DNA from: Phoebastria nigripes
Taxonomy: Eukaryota > Chordata > Aves > Procellariiformes > Diomedeidae
DNA: 64,000 bases
Assembly: GCA_035582835.1 (NCBI GenBank)
Contig: JAYKAV010000900.1
Location: 1,010,069-1,074,068, forward strand
Direction: 5' to 3'
Shown here: positions 54,101-61,196 of the stretch, piece by piece
Layout of the letters: the number at the start of each line of letters is the position of its first letter
Numbering within the stretch: position 1 is the stretch's first letter
Made by a program: the position numbers and the translations under genes
The notes under the pieces: generated by a model
The model's database searches: none
Seen by the model: only the letters and a program-made list of their open reading frames with translations
What the model was told of the DNA's origin: nothing

Positions 54101-57100
54101 ATGAGTAGAGACGGTGAGGGGACAGTGCTATTAGGAGATGCTCAGTGGAAACAGTCCCTGTGCCGTTCTCATTTTTATCAGCAGATTGCAAGGCCTAACA
54201 GAGCTCTTGCTCTTCTCTTTGAGTGGGCATTTGGCATATGAGGTAATTCCAAGTAGGTATGTCTGGGAATAATTGGTTTATGTCCTATTAAATGATACTA
54301 TCCTATACTTCTGTGTTTTGTGTATACTGCTTGTCAACTTATTTTTAAAGTCAGCTATGTAGGCGAAGAAAGAAAAGTCATTAATCAGTTGCATGACAAA
54401 TTAGATTATTTTAATTAAAGAATATTCCAGATATATATGCACAACCTGGTGCAAACCTTTAGAGAGACAATGGGAAACATGCTAAGAGTACATACATCTT
54501 CTGTTGTATCTGATGTACTCCTAACCCCAGTACTTAATCTCTGTGTTAGCTACGAAATAGAAATCATAAGGTTACTACAATGCTAGGGCAACTGGGGAAT
54601 TCTCGCTTTCGTTCCTTGAAGCTCTTAGGTCACAGCAGTCACTGCAAGAGTCAGCACCCTATCTTCTTACATTAATAAATGAAAAAAAGCTGAGGGAGTG
54701 ATATGTCAAGCATACTGAAGTTAATGAGAGTTTCTCCCCTGTTGATTTCAAGAGCTTCATTCAAGAAGTGCATTAATTTCCCTTCATGGTAACAGGTGTC
54801 CTTTTGGCTATTAAAAGCAGTGCAGCAAAAATCACAGGCACTGAAGTAAATGCAATATTGAGTAAATTGGTGATTCTGTTTTTCTTTAGACAGTGATGGC
54901 TCATGCCTGTTATCTTTCTGAAGAAGAGCTGAAACTTTTTAGTCTTCGTGGAGCTGCAATTTCACATTGCCCCAATTCTAATTTTTCGTAAGTTAAAAAA
55001 CAAAAAAGGGAAAAAAAAGAATGGTGTACAATTAAATAAAGCTGTTGTTCACATAGTACCCTGAGTCCAGCCTACCGTTACAAGGCTATATGTATATGAT
55101 ACCCCATTCCACCAGAAGTGACATATTGGATTGAGCATGACTATTCATGCTCTGGTATGCTCTGGACTGACTTGTGATCTTTCAGTATAGTCATATATAT
55201 AAAAAAATATTTATTTTTTTAAACTTTATTTCTTTTGACTGTTCTATCAATGGCAGATTCAGGCCATCTCCCTTCCCCCCCAAAATATGCATATGTTTTA
55301 GGGAAATGGGAATGGGCTATATAGTCATCTTTCGATTAAGCAGAAATGAGATACTGTATGGTGTCCAGCCAGGATACTGTACTAAATGTTAACAGTCATT
55401 TTGCCTTTAACATAATCAATATCTTGTTTGTGATGACTTACTGGAGCTCATGAAATGACCTCCCATCTCCTGGAATATACTTTACATCATATTTGGATTT
55501 TTTTTTATTTTTTCACAGGTACACTTTTCAGCAGATAACTATAAAACTGTTGGAGTTTTTAATTGAGAAAAACTGCCTTTATTTTTAGTGATTAAACCCC
55601 ATCTTTCAGATGTATGAATGCAAAAGCTCCATCCCAGTTTAATAAACCCAAGCTATCGTTCTGAGAGCCTTTGTCATGAAACGGCTCTGCAGCCCTACTC
55701 CTCCTGAACTTTCTCTGCGTGTATCACACAGAACACGTTTCTTCTTCCAATCCAGGTTGCGCAGTGGTGTCTTAAATGTGCAAAAGGTCCTGAAACACAA
55801 TGTGAAGCTTGGCCTTGGCACAGGTTAGTAGTTTGCTGTAAAAACGGTTTCTTTTGGAAACCCCTGGGAGATACAAAAACATGCCTAATTGTTCATATTT
55901 AAAAGTCAGCATGTCTCCAACTTACGGACCTGCTTTGCTTTTTTTTTCCCACTACTTCTAGAGTAATGAAGTCTAGAGTACTGAAATCTAGAGCTAGTCC
56001 AAAAGTGTTTAAAAAGAAAACCAAAAATGAATGAAGAAAGTTTTGTTCCTGTCATGAGAGTAAACAGGGCTTGAACAACAACTTTTCAGGCTTCTGTTAT
56101 TCTGTGTTGTGTTCTATCTACCTGACTTTGTACGTAAGAGCACCTTTATTAGGAATTGTACATTCAGAGAAGGCGCTTAGCAGCAAAACTTTTTGTGTTT
56201 ACCACATCTGCCACTTCGTAACATTTAATTAAAGCTTATAGAAATTTATCCCAGAGAATTATTCCCAAAGCTTGTTTCTAAGAGTCTGATCCCTTCTAGA
56301 TGTTGCTGGTGGATATTCAGCTTCTATGCTTGATGCCATCAGGAAAACAATGATGGCATCTAATATCCTTCAGATCAATAAAGTAAATGAAACAGGACTA
56401 ACTCTTGAAGAAGCTTTTCAACTAGCCACTCTAGGAGGAAGCCAAGGTAAGAAGAAATTTCTTTAGGATGTACACAGAAAACTACGGCTCTTTTTGATAT
56501 TATGTCTCGCTGTCTTTAAAAGGTGGCTGAATTCACAGATTTCCTGGTGCCAGAGTGAAGTCTAAAATGGTATCTGCTGGGCAGAGATCCTTCAGTCTCT
56601 CATAGCCATACTCATACAGGCTCATTACAGAAGAGTATTTGTATTGATGTTGAGAGTTTAATAATAGAATCTTAATGATTTTTCAGGGTTGTACATTTTC
56701 TTTGCAAAGATCCTCAGACTTCTTAATAATTAGTGCTTGTATGTTTATCACACCAATTGGAAAGACTTTGTTTTCTCAGGAACCAACACTTAGAGGAAAA
56801 GCTGTGCAATTACTATAAAATCATGCATCCTGTTTGTCATCAGTTTCTAATTTTGTTTCTGCTTTTTGAGCTCTCAGTGAGGCAGTTTGTCACTGTTTTT
56901 CCAGCAAATCAAAACATCATGCAAATCACTCCTCAGTCAGAGAAAAGCACAAAGTTTAAACAGGATACGCGCCATGGTTGTTTAAGACACAGTTGCATCT
57001 GCAGAATATAGTCATATAGTATATCGGTTATTCTGGTTNACTGGCATGTTTTGTCATGATCAGTATGCACATACTGATTTATACAATTAGCAAAGTTTTA

Positions 57101-60100
57101 GCAGAACTTGTATGATTTAGCAGAGAGCAAATCCACACATGAGTAAAAATTTATTACTACTACAGTTAGCAGAAATGAGCTCACTACCTGCTAAAGAACT
57201 GGTCCCAAGTCTTTTCAGTGTAAAATTTTTATAGTTGTCAGAAAACACCATTGGGAACTATTAATGGAAGTTTGAAAGATGTAATGAAAATGTCATCAAA
57301 CAGGTCTTCTCAGGACTGTATTTGAATTTCTGGAGGGTGTAATGGGGAAATAGAGAAGACAGAAAATGGGCAAAAAAGTAGACATCTTTTTTCCACAATA
57401 TATACTGTTCTCATAAAAGGTGAGAATAAATTAGCTGAGATACGGAAAGGAAAACTTATAAAAATCCTGAACTCATACGTGGTTTCCCTTCCCAGCTACT
57501 CTTGCGCTTGTTTTATTTGGGTTCTTAGGTTTACTTAGTAATGTGTTCATTTTATATGTTGATTTGGAGCTGTTTTATCCTTACTGAATCACTTTCAAGG
57601 GCAGAATATAAATTACTTGTACAACCTTCCAGTAGCCTGGACAAGTACAGTTTGCGGAAATTTAAATGAGCGATTCTTTGTTGCAATAATGTGCTTTGCT
57701 GAGACTCCTAAACACTTGTCACCCTCTTGTGTTTACTCTAAAAATTGCATTCTGCTCACAAACCTGAAGGAATATGAGATCATTTTAGTTGAAACTGGTA
57801 GGTAGTCAAAATATTTCACCATTTGGAGGAGTTTAAACGTCTTTAAGGTATTGTGAAGTTCCTGACACACACAAACTTCACTGAAGGCTGAAGTTCCTTT
57901 GTCGGACAGGAGCAATCTGAAAACAAGTGAACAAATTATTTGCAGATATTATCCCCTTTGATAACTTAGTTTAACTCCAGAGTATTGGAAAAGTTAATTT
58001 AATACACAGATACTTTGTACAACTTAAAGCTATCCTAAATCATTTCCAAGGAGACACACAGGCCTCTCTTTAGGTACTGTAAGTGCTTGCAAGCACCCAG
58101 TTGCTGGAGATGAAACTGTAGATTTTCAGTGCTTGTGGACCTGGGAACCAGAGGTTGTAATGAAGCTTTGAAATAACAAAGCTAAGTAACAGACCACAAG
58201 ACAAGCCTTACAGGTGGGTATGAGACCTTCAGATCTGGCTATGATTTTTTTCCCACACCGTATTGTTCTTTGTTCCTGCTAATTACCCTTAGTTATCCTC
58301 TCCGCGCACCTCTTTTATTATCATATTATTATATGTTACTATTGCAATAGGTCTATACAACCTGTCAAAGCTGCTTAAACTGTTTAAACAATTAAATCTA
58401 ATACTGCCTTAGGAAGGTGAGTATTATTATATACTTTACTGTTTCTCTGGCTTCATTTCATTGCCCCTTCTGGACCTTTAACGTTTTTGCAATGTAAAGG
58501 ATTGTTATTCCACTTTAAATAGTTAGTGGCCTATACATCAGATCTGTAATGACACAAAATCAATGGAGAACATTCAAAGAACAAAAATCAAGAGGGGTTC
58601 AAATTGTCTTTCAGATTTCTTTTACCCTTAACAGATGCCCTTCAGAAATTCATCAAAATGTACATGTTTTTACTGAGAAGTTGCTTAAGAACTCAGATGC
58701 TAACATACTCACTGTTGAATTTGCTTTCATATTTTTCCTTGTAATCATCTAAATTCTCGTAGTTTTTCTTATGAACATCTCACCAGTTGCCAGGTGCTAT
58801 ATGTGACCTTATTTTCTTCCTCAGCTCTAGGACTAGATGATGTGATTGGAAACTTTGAGGTCGGCAAAGAATTTGATGCACTGCTAATCAACACGAAGGC
58901 TTCAGACAGCCCTTTTGACTTGTTCTCTGCTGATAATTTTGAGGTAATCAGAACAGGATTTATGATCCAAAAAATTACTGGAAATGATGTGGGGAAGGTC
59001 CATGATACAGCCAGAATAAGCCTCTTGAGAGTTATTCCAGTAGCAGGAATCGGGTGTACTATACCACTGCTGTCTGTGTTTCAGCCCAAGAGGTTCAGTG
59101 GTTGGTTTTTTTCAGAATCTTGCTGTCCTCAGTGACAGTTCCATATCCCCATGAGCGAAAATGCATGTAACAATTTTTAATGCATGTTTTATTAGCCCAA
59201 GCTGACAATTAGAGTTAGCTATTTGCAGTGACAAATGGCAGCCAAGAAAAAGCGATTTAGTTTTAGTTAACACTTTGAGTTCAATCTCCAAAATGGCATC
59301 CTGTTCCCAGGTAAAGGCCAGGTTGCCATGACTGCACTGCTATTGTAAATTTAAGCAAGAACTCAAGACGGCTAATTTGAGTTGAAAGCACAGTTTTTAT
59401 GCAGACATATAAGCAGTATTGGCGTTATGCAATGGGCACACCTTCTCATACAAAAACCTTTTATGATTAAAAAAGGTAATGAGCAACAGTTACTTGAATT
59501 TACTGATGTGGCCAAACTATCACCATCTCTATTCTGAGTGTCACCATTTACTTAGAAATGCGGGCATAAGCGGTGAGGTACTTGTTCTTTAATCTGTTTC
59601 AGCCACAATAATCTGGATTAGATTAAATTCTTTAAGTTTTAAATCTTCTTCCTAATTCAAATAATTCTGGAAAAAAATATTTTCCAGTTTAAGTCTAAAC
59701 CTTTTTAGCTAAGTTGGCAGTTCTTAGGACTTTAAAAATGCATACAATTTTGTCTTATTTTTCAATAAGTAAATGAACTNGAGAACTCTAAAAAAGAGGA
59801 AGGGGAGGTATTGTGTTTTAGGCGTATATTTGTTTATACTGTCAGACTTGTGCAGTGTTTTCTTCCTGAGACATACAGCCTCCTTACTGAAGGTTATTGA
59901 TGAGAAAATGTGCAAATTAAGTTTTGATTTTACTATTAGTAGGAATATTTGGAACAACTATTTTTATCAATTCTTTCAAGCTTCAAATAATTATGATCTG
60001 GGATAGCAGATACTGCTTTCTGAATTTGCTTTTCTCCCATTTTTTTATAGGACACTCTCCAGAAATTCCTGTATCTAGGTATGTTCTGATTCTCAGCCCA

Positions 60101-61196
60101 CATAAAATTATCTTGTTGTTTCATACGTCAAAAATTGCCTAAATTAATGTGAAGGTTAATAATAAATGTTTATACATAATTAAATAGACATTTGTTTACA
60201 GTAATTAAATATATTTATTCACATTGTATATAAACATTAATATGTCACTATTAATATTTATTTACATTAATTAAATATACATTTACTTACATTTATTAAT
60301 ATTTATTTATAAATACTGAGTAAGAATTAAGTGGTTTAACTTTTGTTCTCTGGGACATAGTTAAATAGTCAGTTTAACATGATCAGATGTACCAAGTTTG
60401 TCAGATTTATTACCACACCTATCTTTATCTACAGTATGAGTTAAATCATGTTTCACAGTAAAGTAATACTGACATGCTAATCACCAGTTCAGAACCAGGT
60501 CAGCTCAGAAGGACTTCTGCAGACCAGTTGTCATCGTGGTTTTTTTCTTACATCCAAACAAAAAAGATGGCCTTTAAAACAAACAAAACCCAACCCAAAC
60601 AATTCCACCCCCCTAAGAGAATAGATATTCTTTATAGGGCATCGTCTGGACCAAGAGCTGCGCTGCCCATTACGTTGTTATGTAGAGGTAACTGGTGTTA
60701 GCTCTGGCCACATTTGTGTCATTCTCTAATTAGGCTTTTGCCTTTTTGAGAAGCTGGCTGAGGCAAATCAGCTTTACTGCTGCCTGGTACCTGAGTTAGT
60801 TCAGATATCGTGCAACAATGCANTTTCTGTACAGATATATAATATTTTCAGGGTCTGAATCCACTAAATATATAGAAAACCCATGACACCATTGCAGCAG
60901 CTGAATGCTATGTTTATTTCTTCAAAAAAGCATGGGTAGTTTAAACATCCATTGATCTTTGTGGTAGCCCTGACTCTTTCTCTCCAAATAAACTTTCTCA
61001 GTCCTAGGAAACGGTCACTGCAAATGATGTATTCCAAAACTGATTTTGTGGATTGCATAATTTTCATTAATTAAATCAATGCATAGATTTATGTGCAAAT
61101 CTCTGTTTTGACCATGTTATTTCAGGTGATGATCGGAATATTTCTGAAGTGTACGTGGCTGGAAAGCAAGTGGTTCCTTTTTCAAGTTCAGTATAA
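36091..61196 (+). CDS. GDA: Guanine deaminase (cypin), 14 coding exons, start codon lost in gap
   Basis: Guanine deaminase hydrolyses guanine to xanthine and ammonia in purine catabolism. It is a cytosolic zinc enzyme of the amidohydrolase superfamily, and in neurons (as cypin) it binds PSD-95 and tubulin. Coding exons: 36091-36186, 41333-41421, 43135-43306, 45862-45949, 47211-47316, 50022-50049, 51469-51576, 52630-52737, 54890-54987, 55756-55823, 56300-56446, 58825-58943, 60051-60078, 61126-61196. All introns are GT-AG and the frame stays open for 441 codons. Read against human numbering recalled from memory, the metal ligands H82, H84, H240, H279 and D330 are present, as are Q87, R213 and E243. 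The C-terminus is FSSSV, a PDZ ligand. About nine N-terminal residues and the ATG fall in the N gap. The protein would be about 450 residues against 454 in human; the four missing residues lie at the exon 12/13 junction. Nothing suggests a pseudogene. Confidence 0.97.
36195..36222 (+). other. G-quadruplex motif at start of GDA intron 1
   Basis: Four G runs of 6, 3, 4 and 4 with loops of 3, 2 and 6 bases fit the canonical G3+N1-7 pattern on the coding strand. It starts eight bases after the exon 1 donor. More G runs follow to about 36260. Confidence 0.7.
39622..39670 (+). repeat. Polypyrimidine (CT)n/T tract ending in CAG
   Basis: A nearly pure C/T run of about 45 bases containing CTCTCTCTCT and long T runs, ending in cag at 39668-39670. 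It is low-complexity sequence in intron 1. It resembles a 3' splice acceptor, but no coding exon of GDA follows it. Confidence 0.7.
41333..41421 (+). CDS. GDA: GDA exon 2
   Basis: An 89-nt exon preceded by a pyrimidine-rich acceptor ending in cag and followed by donor gtatgt. It begins IVFLEQTDQQEQLAKKW and ends IRELSN plus two bases of a His codon. This corresponds to human residues 42-71. Confidence 0.96.
41422..43134 (+). other. GDA intron 2
   Basis: About 1.7 kb of unique-looking AT-rich intron. It holds a short (AT)n tract near 42608-42620. No mobile element or exon was recognised. Confidence 0.85.
43135..43306 (+). CDS. GDA: GDA exon 3 (HxH metal-binding motif)
   Basis: A 172-nt exon that completes the split His codon. 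It carries EFFMPGMVDTHIHAPQYSF, with the two histidines of the amidohydrolase HxH zinc motif (H82, H84) and the substrate-contacting Gln (Q87). It ends FAEEVYTRVV, phase 0, with donor gtaagt. It corresponds to human residues 71-128. Confidence 0.97.
43307..45861 (+). other. GDA intron 3
   Basis: About 2.6 kb of intronic sequence with an A run near 43656-43668. Open frames here give no recognisable protein. An unresolved base at 45848 lies just upstream of the exon 4 acceptor. Confidence 0.85.
45862..45949 (+). CDS. GDA: GDA exon 4
   Basis: An 88-nt exon reading RRTLKNGTTTACYFATIYTD and on to LLLAEII, then the first base of an Asp codon; donor gtaaga. It corresponds to human residues 129-158. 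An unresolved base (n, 45848) lies in the acceptor's upstream tract but does not touch the AG. Confidence 0.96.
45950..47210 (+). other. GDA intron 4
   Basis: About 1.3 kb. It contains open frames rich in Leu and Phe (near 46053-46313 and 46740-46976), which are what T-rich intron sequence yields by chance. No exon or repeat was recognised. Confidence 0.8.
47211..47316 (+). CDS. GDA: GDA exon 5
   Basis: A 106-nt exon with DKFGQRAFVGKVCMDMND, then SVPQYREITADSVQETE and two bases of an Arg codon; donor gtaagg. It corresponds to human residues 158-193. The FVGKVCMD core is the most conserved part. Confidence 0.96.
47317..50021 (+). other. GDA intron 5
   Basis: About 2.7 kb of AT-rich intron with short T runs (near 48427-48438). 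A stretch near 49805-49860 faintly resembles old amniote dispersed repeats but is too diverged to name. Confidence 0.8.
50022..50049 (+). CDS. GDA: GDA exon 6 (28-nt small exon)
   Basis: The exon is only 28 nt: it completes Arg193 and adds FVKELLEKK. It has a good polypyrimidine-cag acceptor and a consensus gtaagt donor. It must be included, because exon 5 ends in phase 2 and exon 7 starts in phase 0. It corresponds to human residues 193-202. Confidence 0.93.
50050..51468 (+). other. GDA intron 6
   Basis: About 1.4 kb; no recognisable repeat, RNA gene or additional exon. Confidence 0.8.
51469..51576 (+). CDS. GDA: GDA exon 7
   Basis: A 108-nt, phase-0 exon reading YPRVQPVITPRFGPSCTEDL and on to LGDLAQARDLHVQ; donor gtaagc. 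The Arg of TPRF matches R213, which contacts guanine. It corresponds to human residues 203-238. Confidence 0.96.
51577..52629 (+). other. GDA intron 7
   Basis: About 1.05 kb; a chance open frame at 52243-52575 has no recognisable domain. Nothing else was seen. Confidence 0.8.
52630..52737 (+). CDS. GDA: GDA exon 8 (HxxE motif)
   Basis: A 108-nt, phase-0 exon opening with SHISENEEELKLVENIF. The His and Glu match zinc ligand H240 and catalytic E243. It ends YDKNKLLTSK before donor gtagct, the weakest donor of the gene after the +3 position. It corresponds to human residues 239-274. Confidence 0.95.
52738..54889 (+). other. GDA intron 8
   Basis: About 2.15 kb of ordinary intron with one unresolved base at 53683. 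A segment near 54715-54770 resembles old dispersed repeats weakly. Confidence 0.8.
54890..54987 (+). CDS. GDA: GDA exon 9
   Basis: A 98-nt exon with TVMAHACYLSEEELKLF, in which His matches zinc ligand H279, then RGAAISHCPNSNFS and two bases of a Ser codon; donor gtaagt. It corresponds to human residues 275-307. Confidence 0.96.
54988..55755 (+). other. GDA intron 9
   Basis: About 0.77 kb of AT-rich intron. No feature other than A/T runs (for example near 55199-55220 and 55499-55515). Confidence 0.8.
55756..55823 (+). CDS. GDA: GDA exon 10
   Basis: A 68-nt exon reading LRSGVLNVQKVLKHNVKLGL and then GT plus the first base of Asp330; donor gttagt. The metal-ligand Asp codon is therefore split by intron 10. 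It corresponds to human residues 307-330. Confidence 0.95.
55824..56299 (+). other. GDA intron 10 (splits the Asp330 codon)
   Basis: About 0.48 kb, donor gttagt. It separates the first base from the last two bases of the zinc-ligand aspartate codon. No repeat was seen. Confidence 0.85.
56300..56446 (+). CDS. GDA: GDA exon 11
   Basis: A 147-nt exon that completes zinc ligand Asp330 and reads DVAGGYSASMLDAIRKTMMA, then on to EEAFQLATLGGSQ; donor gtaaga. It overlaps the region described in cypin as homologous to CRMP (human about 350-403). It corresponds to human residues 330-379. Confidence 0.96.
56447..58824 (+). other. GDA intron 11
   Basis: About 2.4 kb of AT-rich intron with no recognisable element; one unresolved base at 57039. 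Confidence 0.8.
58825..58943 (+). CDS. GDA: GDA exon 12
   Basis: A 119-nt exon with ALGLDDVIGNFEVGKEFDAL and then ASDSPFDLFSADNFE; donor gtaatc, phase 0. It corresponds to human residues 379 to about 418. The sequence after DLF diverges from mammals, and the joined exon 12/13 product is four residues shorter there. Confidence 0.95.
58944..60050 (+). other. GDA intron 12
   Basis: About 1.1 kb. The exon 12 reading frame stays open into the intron to 59135, so retention would give an alternative tail. One unresolved base is at 59780. No repeat was recognised. Confidence 0.8.
60051..60078 (+). CDS. GDA: GDA exon 13 (28-nt small exon)
   Basis: A 28-nt exon encoding DTLQKFLYL plus one base of Gly; donor gtatgt. 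The QKFLYLG core matches the mammalian protein exactly. It is needed for phase (exon 12 ends in phase 0, exon 14 starts in phase 1). Confidence 0.93.
60079..61125 (+). other. GDA intron 13
   Basis: About 1.05 kb. It opens with a strongly AT-rich, irregularly repetitive block at about 60140-60330 and is otherwise unremarkable. One unresolved base is at 60823. Confidence 0.8.
60140..60330. repeat. AT-rich imperfect tandem repeat in GDA intron 13
   Basis: A block of about 190 bases, almost free of C and G, in which variants of AATTAAATATA and TATTTACATTA recur. The spacing is irregular, so this is a degenerate minisatellite or simple AT-rich DNA. Confidence 0.6.
61126..61196 (+). CDS. GDA: GDA exon 14 with stop codon and PDZ-binding C-terminus
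   Basis: Completes the split Gly codon and reads DDRNISEVYVAGKQVVPFSS, then SV and a TAA stop at 61194-61196. The final SSSV is identical to the mammalian cypin C-terminus that binds PSD-95 PDZ domains. Confidence 0.96.

Noticed and set aside
60051..60078. The possibility that the 28-nt exons 6 and 13 are spurious
   Set aside because: Both keep phase, have good GT-AG sites and encode sequence matching the mammalian protein, so they were accepted as real.
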